A stretch of DNA of 64,000 bases from Punctularia strigosozonata HHB-11173 SS5 (taxonomy: Eukaryota > Basidiomycota > Agaricomycetes > Corticiales > Punctulariaceae): positions 2,780,749-2,844,748 of the forward strand of contig NW_006767433.1 in NCBI RefSeq assembly GCF_000264995.1. Direction: 5' to 3'. Both the position numbers and the translations under genes were made by a program. The notes under the pieces are model-generated. The model saw only the letters and a program-made list of their open reading frames with translations, was not told the DNA's origin and made no database searches. Below are positions 1-11,501 of this stretch, piece after piece. Within the stretch, counting starts at the first letter, position 1; the number at the start of each line of letters is the position of its first letter.

Positions 1-1642
1 CGTTAGGATTCGCCGAAAACGGCAGTCCGAGACCATACGATTCGTCGTGCAAAGCGACCCAGAGGAAGTCAACGGTCCCGTCTCCTTGATGACTAGGAAG
101 CACTGCGAATTTATCCAGGTATGCAATGGGAGAGAAGGAAGAAGTCGCTATAGCAGCCTCGTTGGTAACAATAGCCGCGCCAGCGTAATCACCCGCGATG
201 ATTGTAAAGTCCATGTCGCGTTCAAGGCGACTCCAGAACGAGTATTCGTTCAACGTACGTTTGAACGACTGTTCGAGCAGGTTCTTCATCTTTGCCTTGT
301 CAATGTCCGAAGCATTCCGCACGACACGTATCGGCAGACCCCGGCGGAGGAGCGTCGGGGTATGTTGCGTAATCCTGCGATTGCCGAGAGCATGTGGAAG
401 GCTGGAGCTTACAGCGGGTTTGTTGGTGATGAGGTTGGCAATGAGAGAGCTGGGAGAGCGGTGGGAGACCATGACTGCGGAGGAAGAAGGCGGCATGTAG
501 GAGAGACATGTGCGAGCCAATGAAAGGTTCGCGAGAGCAGTAGGGTGCGACTTCTTCCATTCCAACGAGAAGGTCTCGTGGATGTATCGGTATTCGGCCG
601 TAGTGTTCACGAGGAGATGCGGCAAGCCCGAACGAGCGTATGAGGGAATGCCGCCTTCACGATTAATGATCATGAGGCGGAGGGGCGTCAAGTTGAGGGA
701 ATCTCCCGAAGAAGTCCCCGTAGAGGTGTTATCGCCGTCAGCGCTGCCTATAATAGCAGCTGCTTCCACCATTCCTCTCGCAAGCGCGGCGACCACGTCG
801 TTAGCGTTGATGGGAATAGACCGTACGAACGAATCGAGTGCCATAGGGGGAAGTACCGGGATCTCCCCTGCAAGAAGAGCCGACCGTATACCAATGAGAT
901 CCCCTGGTACTGTATGAGCTTCGGGTATATCGAGATCGATGTCGTGGCGTTCGGCCCGATCCTCGTCGCCAGGTTTAGGACCGAGCCTGACTACAGCACT
1001 GAGGATGGGTCGTGCCTTAGCACCTTGCTCTTCCAACGCGCGCGTTACGCGCATGGTTTCTTCCATGAGTTGCCCGCGCTCATCATCGTGGCCCCTCTCC
1101 AGCTCGCAGTTCTCTACGACGATGACGCTGAGTAAACCAAGCTTTTCGAGATATACAATGCCACGGGCGATGCTCTCCAGCTGCCTGTCTGTAAAGGGAC
1201 CCTGAACCTTGACGAGCGCCGTTCGGCGATGTATTGGATTTAGTATTGAAGCAATGACGGAGGTCTGAGAATCGTGCTCGCTGGTTGGCGGTGTTGTAGA
1301 GCATACGGTTCGGGTGTCCTGGTCCGTAGAGGGACCCCGAACTGTGTTGACCAATCCGAGCTTCTCAGGTTGTATGCGGGGAACGGGCGAGCCGAAAGAG
1401 GCGAGATACAGTTTCGCATCTCTTGCAGAGGGATTTGCCCGGAGGATCGAGAGAATGATGTCCTAGCAGGCATTAGTGGATATCCTGAACAAACCACCAT
1501 GGGCCTAACTCACATTGTCGACAGGCTCTGAATCGTCTGAAGGTTCATTTGGAATAGCTGGCTTGGGTCGAAGATCGCGGATCGTCTGTGCAACAGGGTT
1601 CAGGGAGCAGGCTGACGTCTGTACGCGGAGAACGAACGGCAT
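1..1642 (-). CDS. ARG2: N-acetylglutamate synthase, mitochondrial (3' end outside window)
   Basis: Catalyses the first step of ornithine/arginine synthesis in mitochondria, acetyl-CoA plus glutamate to N-acetylglutamate. The 5' exon from the ATG at 1642 encodes a basic, Ser/Thr-rich leader (MPFVLRVQTSACSLNPV) that fits a mitochondrial presequence. A 51-nt intron at about 1475-1525 joins this to the conserved DIILSILRANPSARDAKLYLASFG block, followed by the amino-acid-kinase-like domain. The visible sequence stops inside the C-terminal acetyltransferase domain at LDKFAVLPSHQGDGTVDFLW and ALHDESYGLGLPFSANPN, which are typical of fungal NAGS. The stop codon lies beyond base 1, so the gene is cut by the window and not broken. 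The start is the first in-frame ATG after an upstream stop; an additional 5' exon cannot be excluded. Confidence 0.88.
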
Positions 1643-1776
1643 AGAAGGCCTTGAAGGTAGACGCAGTGCGGTCGCGAGGGATGGGATTTGCAACCCGACG
1701 TGGTGAGGTGAGGGTGCGGATCATGAGGGGCTAGTATGTGCAGCCTGAGCGACTGTGTTCAGATCCTTTTATGCGA

Positions 1777-1785
1777 ACGAGTCAT
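1777..1785 (-). promoter_or_regulatory. Gcn4/Cpc1-like site in ARG2 upstream region
   Basis: On the minus strand this reads ATGACTCGT, one base from the ATGACTCAT consensus of the general amino acid control activator Gcn4/Cpc1. It lies about 135 bp upstream of the ARG2 start codon. Amino acid biosynthesis genes are classic targets of this factor. The assignment rests on motif match and position only. Confidence 0.4.
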
Positions 1786-1858
1786 AGAAGGACAACGTTT
1801 CAACAGCCAGAGGCCGCAATCCCGCGCGACAGCGGAGAAATTTCTGCCACAGTCGGTT

Positions 1859-1875
1859 ATCTTATCAGATAAGAT
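1859..1875. promoter_or_regulatory. GATA-factor palindrome upstream of ARG2
   Basis: The 17-bp sequence ATCTTATCAGATAAGAT is a perfect inverted repeat around one central base and holds two head-to-head GATAAG sites. GATA factors of the AreA/Nit2/Gln3 class bind such sites and control nitrogen-responsive genes in fungi. It sits about 220 bp upstream of the ARG2 start and 20 bp from the transposon-like element. The function is inferred. Confidence 0.45.
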
Positions 1876-1895
1876 GTAAGGTACATCGCCCCTTT

Positions 1896-2169
1896 CACAG
1901 CCAAAGTATTTCATTACAAACTACATTTGTGTAATTTTCTTTATGATGATTTATACTTCATCCTCAGATTGCTGTCCAAACGTGGTTTGCACTTACAATA
2001 AAAGTGTAGTAATATATCTAAATATGGTAGGTGACCTTTCATACGTAGACATAATATACTTCTCTATTTCAAGTAAACATCCAATTTTGACGGGGATTTT
2101 AACAATTGATATCGATTTTCATAAAGAAAAATGTACAAACGTAGTTTGTAATGAAATACTCTGGCTGTG
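1896..2169. mobile_element. MITE-like element with about 50-bp terminal inverted repeats
   Basis: The left end (1896-1945) begins CACAGCCAAAGTATTTCATT. The reverse complement of the right end (about 2120-2169) begins CACAGCCAGAGTATTTCATT, and the match continues for about 50 bp with only a few mismatches. Both ends are flanked by TTT, compatible with a 3-bp target-site duplication. The interior is AT-rich and codes for no recognisable transposase, so this looks like a non-autonomous DNA element of 274 bp. Termini starting CACA- with a 3-bp duplication would suit a CACTA (EnSpm-like) or Harbinger-like parent, but I cannot decide which. No second copy was noticed in the window. Confidence 0.75.
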
Positions 2170-2425
2170 TTTCGTCAACGACAGCCTTGATGTCACGGCG
2201 ACCACGGAGGGGACAGCCAAGCTGTGTGCGTTATACAGTCTCATGAGCAGCTGCATATGCCATCTCGTCTCTACTTCGGTCGCTACAACCTATACGGGCA
2301 CTCGTTTGCTCCGAACATCGTGTAGCGCCCGGGGGCAATCCAGCGCACAACACTAGAATGCAAGAACCTTGAACTGCCTGGTCTATTGGAAGTCATCAAC
2401 ACAGCTGTGTGGTTGGGTGGTAGAA

Positions 2426-4300
2426 CTATTCATGACCTACATTCTGGTGCACGAAGACGAGAGCGTCCTCCGTCAATAGCACGGGTGGAAGCGCGGACGG
2501 ATTGCCATCGGGGACTAGGGTTGTAGATGATGTCCAGTAAGGTAATCGCGTGATCACAGAGTCCTCAAAGGTATGCATGTCCGATATAATGGTAGGCATT
2601 GTCTGGATTGTTGGTGAATCTGTCGTCGGGCCTCAGTATCGGCACCGATTCGATGAGCTAAACAACGCTGTATCTCACCGTATTCTGTGTGATCATGGGA
2701 CCGAAGGTGGCGACGCTTGAAATTGTAGATCGTGAAAGAGTTGTGGCGTTCAAGACGCCCGCCACGCACGACATACCGCATGCCATGGACGTAGCAGACC
2801 CACACGTTCGATTGCAGTTCCGGCATTGGAATCAACCTTGTTCCATCCGGTCCCCACATGGACCATTCTACGGTGCGGCGCTTAGAACGGCTCAGCAACG
2901 CGGCGTATGGAATGATAGTAGACAAGGGCAGGAATAACGTGTATCCGTTAGCTTCAAGATCATCTTGGATCCAGAATGAGACGACGAAGAGTCGGTCGCT
3001 AGGGTCGACGGTGAAAGGTGGCTGGCGATCGAACGGAGTCGCATACGTAGGGATGACGGGGTCGCTGCGAATGCGTATTTCCACACAGTCCGCGGATTGT
3101 ATGAGCGGAGGGAGGAACAGGGCAATGTGGTGTTGTAACTCATGCAAGGGTACGGGATTCGCCGATGTTTTGTCGGCCGCTGTCTTGTTCATGTCTAGGA
3201 TCATGAGGCTGGGTTCCGAATCAATCTGTGGATGCTGGAGAAGCCCCAGGAGGATGTAGGTATCATTGATGAACGAGAATGCACGCAGTTCTGCACCACT
3301 TATGCTCTGTTTTCCACATTAGTCAGGCTTTGGCGGCATGCACAACGTGATAGAGACGGATACTGACAAAGTGCATGTTGCCCGTTTTCCAGTTCCAGAC
3401 TACGAGCTCACTGGGCGATCGCGTTATCCAACTGCCCGAGATGTGCGTATGTACCTATTACTTACCTGGAACCGCGGCGGGGCGCTCGGAACTGGACTGC
3501 CACATAATCGCCATAGACAGCTAGCTCATAGGACACGCCAAAGTCCGGTATCACCCCGAGGCGATGTGACACCTTGGACTCTGAGAGGGCGTGAGGATGC
3601 TTTTTACCGGTAGACATTGTACGAAAATGGACCCAAACAATCTCTAGCACGGTACTCGACATGCCATCAGCTAGAGCGTAAGATCGTCAATGACCGGCTT
3701 ACCCCACGTGCACTGCCTCTTCCACAATGATAAGCAGATCTTGTGAGCAATCAATAGTGAAATCGCGTGCCTCGACATCTACGTCGTCGATGCGCCATTC
3801 AAGAGTAGATATCCCGCGGGTTGGGGCCGGTAGCCTACTGAACGAAAATGAAGTATGATTCTCTGCCTGGGCCAAAACCCCTGGACATAAAAGGTGAGCA
3901 TTAGTACACAATTCTAAGTAGCAAAACATACCTCCTTGAAGTTCCCAGGTCATCGGAGCTGGGGACATCGGGATAGCGCACTCTTCATTCCATTTCAATG
4001 AATCCCAGGCAGTCTGGTATGCTTGCAACCTTTCCTTACACTGGGCAGCTGTCAGGCCTCCCGAGAAATGGACCATTCCCAGCCGTTTGAGTTCTATCTT
4101 GTATTGCACTGCACGAAGCCGTGAGTGGGATAGGGAGCATCTGTACGCAAAATGTGCGCACAAGCTGTAGATCCAGCAATGAGGTCCCTCAGTAATGAAC
4201 ATACGCGGGCGGTCGTAAGCATCGAAGCTACATCCAATTCATGCAATATGTTCGTGACAAGTTCTGCCGGGAGTTCCAAAAAGCCGGGAAACGACGTCAT
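2426..4300 (-). CDS. F-box domain protein
   Basis: The N-terminus, from the ATG at 4300, is an F-box: LELPAELVTNILHELDVAS followed by TTARVCSLLRDLIAGS, about residues 8-45. Such proteins are substrate adaptors of SCF ubiquitin ligases, binding Skp1 through the F-box. Downstream exons encode a long beta-rich region without a clear repeat. Its recognisable pieces are YKIELKRLGMVHFSGG, VSYELAVYGDYVAVQF and AFSFINDTYILLGLLQHP. The last exon, reached through an intron at about 2606-2664, ends LLTEDALVFVHQNVGHE before the stop at 2426-2428. This layout is common in mushroom F-box families. Substrate unknown; internal splice sites are approximate. Confidence 0.8.
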
Positions 4301-4432
4301 TATGAGCCCCCCGCGTGCGAGATCAACTGATAGAATTTATAGATACACAGCCCTTTAGACGGTCAGATTTGAGAGCAAAATCAAGTTTGTTTCGAGTGCT
4401 CGAGTGGCCGGCGCGACGAAGGGACTTGGATA

Positions 4433-4440
4433 TCACGTGA
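4433..4440. promoter_or_regulatory. Palindromic E-box between F-box gene and GDI1
   Basis: TCACGTGA is a full palindromic bHLH-type E-box in the 230-bp divergent spacer between the F-box gene and GDI1, about 95 bp upstream of the GDI1 start. Motif-level evidence only. Confidence 0.35.
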
Positions 4441-4530
4441 TTCTTCAATCGATCAATGACCTCCCGCGCGACGCTTGGTGACATACAACACTCCACGCAC
4501 TACCTTTGACACAACTAACGATCGACGACC

Positions 4531-6202
4531 ATGGATGAAGAGTACGACGTGCGCCCACGTAGAATTCTCCTCGTGTGCCACTCTGAGATCTTATGCAGGT
4601 CATCGTTCTTGGAACGGGATTGACTGAATGCATTCTGTCTGGACTGCTGTCAGTGGAGGGAAAGAAGGTCCTTCATATGGATCGCAATGATTACTATGGA
4701 GGTGATAGTGCTAGCTTGAATCTGACACAGGTGAATAAGACTATAGAACCACGCCTCGGCTTGACGATTGACGTGCACGGCGCAGCTCTATCGGAAGTTC
4801 AGAGAGGATCAAGCTCCGCCGGCCGACCTTGGGCGCGATCGTGACTACGCCGTGGATCTCGTCCCGAAATTCATCATCGCATCTGGAGAGCTGACGAAGA
4901 TCCTCGTCCACACGGATGTTACCCGCTACTTGGAATTCAAGCAAATCGCTGGTAGTTTTGTATACCGCGATGGCAAGATCTCCAAGGTTCCAAGCACGGA
5001 GATGGAAGCTGTCCGAAGTCCCCTCATGGGTTTGTTTGAGAAGAGGAGAGCCAAGAAATTCTTCGAGTTCTTGCAAGGGTGGAAGGATGACGATCCAGCT
5101 ACACACCAAGGTACCCAATATGTTGTCGGATGCGTCAGTCTGCGCAGGATTAACATAGTCCTCGTATGATAGGTATCGATCTGGACAGGGACAGTATGAA
5201 GACAGTGTATGAGAAGTTTGGCCTGGAGCCTGGAACCCAAGATTTCATTGGCCATGCCATGGCGTTGTACCTGGACGACGAGTGAGTAGTGGATACTCAT
5301 ATTTATTGCGAGATACGAGACTGAGAATTCATAGCTATATTACGAAACCTGCGCGGCCTACATACGATCGCATCGTTCTCTATACTTCGTCAATGGCTCG
5401 CTACGGCAAATCGCCGTACATTTACCCGCTTTACGGTTTGGGCGAGCTTCCACAGTCGTTCGCCCGGTTATCAGCTATCTATGGCGGTACCTATATGCTG
5501 GACAAGCCGATCGATGAAATTGTCACAGATTCGGATGGCAAATTTGTCGGAGTTCGCAGTGGCCCTGACACCGTCAAGGCCAAGCAGGTCATCGGCGATC
5601 CCAGTTATTTCGGTGCCGGTAAAGCGAGCGAAGGCGGCAAGGTACGCGTCCTTGAAGAGGGAAAGGTAGTTCGGGCTATTTGTGTCCTGAAGCATCCGAT
5701 CCCTGGGACGGAGGACGCAGACAGCTGCCAGATCATCATTCCGCAGAACCAAGTTGGACGGCGCAATGGTAAGGCCGCGGCATTGGCATGCCACGACACG
5801 GACTCACGTCGCGACAGACATCTATATTGCTATGGTCTCTTCAACTCACAACGTCTGCGCTAAGGACGTGTACATCGCCATCGTGAGCACCATCGTTGAG
5901 ACAGACAAACCCGAGCAGGAGATCGCTCCGGCTCTGCAGCTCCTTGGAGGGGTTTATGACAAGTGAGTCCACTGGTTTCTCCGTCTGCAGGTTATGGGCA
6001 TTGACGCCATCCTAGATTTGTCTCTGTAACATCGCTGTACACGCCAACATCAACGGGAGAGGGTGACAACATTTTCATCACTCGCTCCTATGATGCGACT
6101 TCCCACTTCGAGACCGTGGTTGATGACGTCCACAACGTTTGGAAGAGAGTTACGGGCAAAGACCTTGTTCTGAAGAAGAGAGAGGTCGAAGTAGAGCAGT
6201 AG
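4531..6202 (+). CDS. GDI1: Rab GDP-dissociation inhibitor
   Basis: Extracts GDP-bound, prenylated Rab GTPases from membranes and recycles them through the cytosol for vesicle transport. The first exon is tiny (MDEEYD). An intron joins it to [18 protein letters not shown], the FAD-fold-like dinucleotide motif of the REP/GDI family, followed by [19 protein letters not shown], a GDI signature. Further family blocks are [49 protein letters not shown] and [16 protein letters not shown]. The C-terminus ends [18 protein letters not shown]. Roughly eight exons give about 445 residues, the usual GDI length. The gene is divergent from the F-box gene and converges on RAV1 with 115 bp between stop codons. 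Confidence 0.95.
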
Positions 6203-6317
6203 GCTCGTGGATCGTCGCGTTTTCCTCTCCAGTCATCGGATGTCCGCTAGTTTCCAGTCCATTGATGAACTTTGTTCCTACTGTAGGCAGTTGGAACACG
6301 GGTGCTATTCAACTCTG

Positions 6318-9300
6318 CTAGAAATTGAACGAGCTCATATCGAACTCCGGGACCTGGATGTCGTGTTTGGCGCTCTTGAACAAGCCTCCCATGGTGGCTT
6401 GCACACCATCGCGTTCCTTTCCCCCAGCATCCCCATCCGCCGACAACGCTGGATGGCGAATTGGTGAGGTTGCTCGGGTGGGTGGCATTGTTGGCGGGAC
6501 CATGTCGATCAAGACCGAACCTTGGCGCGCGAAGATGGATCGTGCAGCGGCAGCAGTTGTCGGCAATGCCTCCGCGCGTGGTCTTTCTGCGCGTAAAAAT
6601 GGCCAGCTTCGTACTAGGCTAAGTGCCAGGGAATGACACCCTGTCAAGGTGGTTTGGTGAGAATGTCTGCCGTACGAATGTTCTGGCTCACCCATCCTGC
6701 AGAACACGCGCGCTGTCTGCAGCACGAAGTTGAACTCCGTGCGCCCTGATATCTCACTGGTTCCTTTAGCTGTTTGCAGCGTCTTCATTCGGAGTTGTGA
6801 GAACAGCAGAGATAAACTTGGGTCATCATAATGAGGGTTTCCGACTTCCCGCACGGGAAGACTGAGAGACAGTGCGAGTTCGTCCAGAGGCGTCTAGCGG
6901 GTGCAGGTATATTGAGCACGAAAAGTATCGAGCAATTCAAGAATCGGAACCCTACCACGAGTATGCGAACAGCGACATCTCTGCGGCGCAGAAGCCAGAA
7001 CGCCCAACTACCCAACCATCGATTACCTTCTTCGAAGGCGATTGGTACGATTGTTTGCTCCAAGATCTCCTTCAAGACGATTCCACTATCACCCTCGACG
7101 ACGCGTGCTAGAGCAACTGCAAGTTGAAAGTCTTGTAGATATCGAACACATATATTGGTGGCTTCCTTCAGGCCACCGCCGAGAAGAAAGAACGCCGCTG
7201 CATACTCTGCATGAGGAGTTAGAAGTGGGATGCCTTCATCCTCACGCAGTCGCGTACCAAACCTCTGTTTACTCAGCAGCGCGTACGCATTCTTCAACGC
7301 TGCCGTCCTCCACCTGTCTTGCGTGAAATCATTCGCAAGGAATTTCAACATCATCTGTTGTTCTTTGTGCCATGCGGCTTGTCGCCATAGTCCGTGCACG
7401 AGCTTGACTTTCCCCAAGGCGAAGTAAAGGAGAGAGCATGCCGTAGGGTCGCGAGCATCGCCAGCCATGTATTGGTTGCGCGCAACTGCCTCCATATGTG
7501 ATCGCTGTAACGTTGCGACCATGAAGCCCTTCCATCAGACGATCTAACAGGACATACCATAGCTTCGGTAGAGGTGAGCCACATGAACACCCCCAACGCT
7601 CTAGCATCAGCCCAGTTCATCTTTTTGTCCTCGCATGCGGCAATAGACGCTGAAAGGAGGATTTCCTGGCTTTCGCTATGAAAAGCCCATACTATATCGC
7701 GATATCGCAGTCTAGCCCTTCGGGCTGGTTTTCCCCTTGCTTTGGACGTCCTCTCAGAAGAGGCGCGGCTGTTCAAGATATAGAAGGATCGCATGGAAAT
7801 GAGGTACCGTAGTCCGTTTGCATCGAGCGCACGTCGTTGTTCGTCTACCTGCCCAAGCGGTCAGTATCTGGGACCGAAGTAGGTTAGCAGAGAACCAACC
7901 TCTAGAGTAGTTTCAATCAGGCTCAGTAAGTGTGCGTGCTCGATCGATGATAAGTGAGGCAAGGGCTCTAATTCAAGCTGCTTGACCAGTCTCTCTACTA
8001 GTGAGGGCGAGAATCGATTATCATCCTCGCTATCCGAGTATCAGTGACGATTAGTGCGGGTAAAAGAAGCACCCACGGGTCAGACGAGTCCGTCGCAGCA
8101 AAGAGGGTGGAATACTGAGCTGTACGCCGTGTGGTGTTCTGTATATGAACATCTCGATTTTGATCGTCTGCCAGATACGTTATGAACTTACCTGGCCATG
8201 GTAGGCATCGTCCTCGAAGTAGCGATCTATAGGGTGATTTTGCCACCCGATCATTTGAGACTTATCCTCTACGGTTGCCCAAGCGAGGTACCTGGCAAGC
8301 CGGACTATGGTCTCTTTAACCAACTGTACTCTGTCTGTGGCACCGCATTAGGGCGTATATGTCAAAAGTCATGAAACGTTATACCCCATAATAAGCATTG
8401 TAGTAGCATCTGCGGGTGATAATCATCGAGGGGACCATTGTGTCGTGCGACATGCTCAAACAGGCTTTCGCTGCTCTCCTGGCCGCCCGCAATATTACGG
8501 CGTCCGAACTGGCTGTAAATCAAACTCACGGGACCTGCGCCCACGAGGAAAGAACCGTTGGCAAGCCATATCGAATCGCTGATTGACTGAGGAAGTACAC
8601 TGAGAATGAACGTCAGGCTAGACGCCGGTTATGCTATCATCGAACATACCTGCTGAGATCAATCCTCCAACAGATATCCCAACCAAAGCCTTCGTCAAAG
8701 TAAGTCATGCGACGTTGGCACAAAAACTCGATGCGCTGTGCAAATCCAACAGCGAGAATAGACTGCTTGTCGGGTGTCGCTGTCCAATCGAGATCATTGA
8801 CGAGTTCCGAAGACCTGTACATGCTCGTGACGGTTGCTGAATACACAAGTGATGCCATACCTCAGCAGCTTTCGATACTCCAAACCGGAAGCAAACTCAG
8901 ACTCTTTGGAGTCCCAAATAGTCATCTCTTCACCGTCCGCTACAGGAACGAGAAGTACCGATTTCTTTGCGGAGCTACAGCGGGCGATCCTGACGCACTT
9001 CCTTCCGGTCTTCACACGACCCGTGCATCTCCATTGGTGGGCTACGTCATCGTCCGGGACCCAGAAGGCCAGCTCGCCGGATTCGGAGAGGCTCAGGAGA
9101 GTGTCGTGTCCGTCCATTCCGGGACTTGCGTCAAGCTGGCCGAATGAAGTACTCCATGCCATGGGATCGACAGGTAGAATCATGTGCGGCGCGATATCCA
9201 GAGGCAGAGAGGTATGTAGGCGCAAGGTCATAGTAGGCGAAGGCGTGTGATCTACGTATATCAAGACAATGGATGCGTCAGAGGTAACGCCTACTATGGA

Positions 9301-11255
9301 GTCCTGCTGTCCTCGCGGCAGTGAGAACAGGGAAGTGAGCGAGGGAAGATCCCGAAGAGAGCAGACTAGCTTTGAGTCGGTGTAGAGCATCAGAGATGCC
9401 GCTTCGGATACGTGGACGGCGATGGACCTCCCTGTACATCCACGTAAGAAAATCGGTTCTGCTTGAACTGATGCATTCTTACCTTGGTTCAGGACGACAA
9501 TATTGCCCGCGGTAGCCCATTCGCCTACGCGAGTGATCGTGGTGCCGTGTTGATCAACCGAGAAATGTTCGCCTCCGCTTTCCTTCACAACTGCCAGGCC
9601 CCTGCCGTCCGATGTGCGAAGGAACCGGAGGATGTCCTGCGCATGATTGGCATTTGGACCATCGTTGTGGGTCATCCCATGCTGGCGCAATCCGCGTGGC
9701 TGAGCATCAAAGAAGGAGAGAAGGTCAATTTCGTAGCTGGCAAGCGGTGAGCTATGCACAAGAATGGGCGCTGCGGGGTTCTGACTGTTGGGCAGGAGGA
9801 GCATATCCGGCGAAGCAGGCATGCGATGATAGAACGATGGACCAGAGTGCATGAGTGTTAATTGTCGGAGTAGGGTTGGCGGTCTCCTATCGAGGTTCTG
9901 ATGCGATTAGTTAACACTAAATCCAAAGAGAAGTGAAATTCAAACTGACTGTCACTGCAGTTACGATAACTGAGCGGTCCTGCAGTATCCGCAAGAAAAG
10001 ATCCCACGAATCTTCCAAGATGTCCTGCAGTCTCTTGAGCGTGCTTGATTCGTCGTGTCCTGCATGGCCCCTAACAGTCTTCTGGACAGTTCGTATGGAA
10101 TCCGATATGATGGTATGGTCCAGCCATGTTACTCCTGAGTGTATACCTGTGGTTGCATCCGCGGTGTCTAAGCCGGATAGAGGGACGGAAGAATACACGT
10201 CGATAGTAGCATGAAGTTGAAGGCGCTGGGGCGAATCTAGAATCGGCAGGAAAACCCGGATGACCGAGTCCAGAGTGATCGTGTACAGAATAAGATCCTG
10301 CCTGAGTTGGGGAAAGCGATCAGGGTGATGCGCGCCACAGGAACGGGATGGCAAACCTATCAGAATGTGACGACTTTCTCCATATCAGCCGCACAATGGT
10401 CCTGGGATGAGGCATGATCTGTAGCAAACGCCCTGACGTCGCGTTGTGCAGTCTAAGCTTGTTGTCCGCCTTTGATAACATGTCGTCAGTAGAATGTCTG
10501 AATGGGGTAGGGATTCCACTTGCCGAACACGCTGAAGCTATATACGAGAGCGACGGCGATAGACGAACGATCGTTTGGGAAGAAGCAGCTCTATCGGTGT
10601 CCGTCAAATGTCATCCTTTGATGTATACTCAATCCCTTGCCTATTTCTCCACTTCGCCGACCACGTAGGAAGGTCATTCTCCAAGCTGAGCGTGTGTACG
10701 GAAAGTCCTGACCGGCTCGCCAGAGCAAGGAGGCCTAGCACAGATGAGCGGAGGTTCATACCCGAGGCACTACCAACGCACCGGATTGGCAGTGAACGGA
10801 GTGCACGTCCTGGCCCTCTGGCAGGGCTAAGGATGAGTGCAAACGCCATGTACCACTCTCTGCGTTCACGCTAGACAGAGACCAGACTGCAACCCGCGAT
10901 TGCATAACGGCTACTATCTACACATGAGGGCATATCAGGAAGAATGTGCGGTACGATGACATTCCCGGCGCGCACTAGCTTCATGGCGGCGTCGACGGAG
11001 ATGCTGGTGATCGACGCCTTTGAGTGTCTCGTTCCGGGAAACGCCTCCCAGAAGGCCAAGACGCGAATGAGCATAAGAGTCTTGGCATTGCGTATGACGA
11101 CGGTGTCTGCGAAGGGGTGAACCTATGGCGGGGACATTGAGTGCGCGTTCGCGACAAAAACACGGCTTGCGTACCAACAACGTTTCCTTGGGCAAAGCCA
11201 GGTAGTGTATGTCTCCTGTAGCAGCCTGAGCATAATCGCGGAGGATGTCGAGCAT
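6318..11255 (-). CDS. RAV1: RAVE complex subunit, V-ATPase assembly factor (Rav1/DMXL)
   Basis: The RAVE complex reassembles V1 and V0 sectors of the vacuolar ATPase. The N-terminal exons from the ATG at 11255 (MLDILRDYAQAATGDIHYLA) lead into RVLAFWEAFPGTRHSKASI and a WD40 region, including a large exon around 8794-9852 with DMLLLPNSQNPAAPILVHSS and TLLSLSESGELAFWVPDD. The C-terminal half carries the Rav1p_C domain: MNWADARALGVFMWLTSTEA, KLVHGLWRQAAWHKEQ, DRWRTAALKNAYALLSKQRF and YAAAFFLLGGGLKEATN. The protein ends EFDMSSFNF. About 1,330 residues are expected, close to yeast Rav1 (1,357). An in-frame 51-nt intron interrupts FCRM and GCHSLALSLVRSW. Exon borders in the middle part are approximate. 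Confidence 0.9.
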
Positions 11256-11501
11256 GGCTGCTACAACTTCAAGCTTGGTAGGTGATTGAGGGCGGGGATG
11301 ATCATGCCAGGATATGCGATGAAACTTGAGTGATACTTACATTGCAGTAACGTTACACTGCCCGAGCACATGCACGTGGCATGACGCGCAGACGGACTGC
11401 GCCGCTGCAACACCCTCTCCTACACATAACCACGCACTCCTTGTCGCTCATCAACCCTGGCTCGTCTTACTCGTCCTCAGCCATAATACCCCCCGGCTAG
11501 G

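Larger units (their letters stand above)
1643..2425. other. Intergenic region between ARG2 promoter and F-box gene 3' end
   Basis: This 783-bp spacer holds the ARG2 upstream region, a GATA palindrome, a Gcn4-like site and a terminal-inverted-repeat element, all listed separately. The central part from about 1896 to 2169 is clearly more AT-rich than the flanks. No coding exon could be supported here. An open frame of 137 codons on the plus strand runs across the element and its flank, but it resembles no protein I know. Confidence 0.6.

Noticed and set aside
1943-2356. A 137-codon frame across the MITE-like element
   Set aside because: It crosses the right terminus of the element into flanking sequence and resembles no transposase; it seems to be a chance frame in AT-rich DNA.
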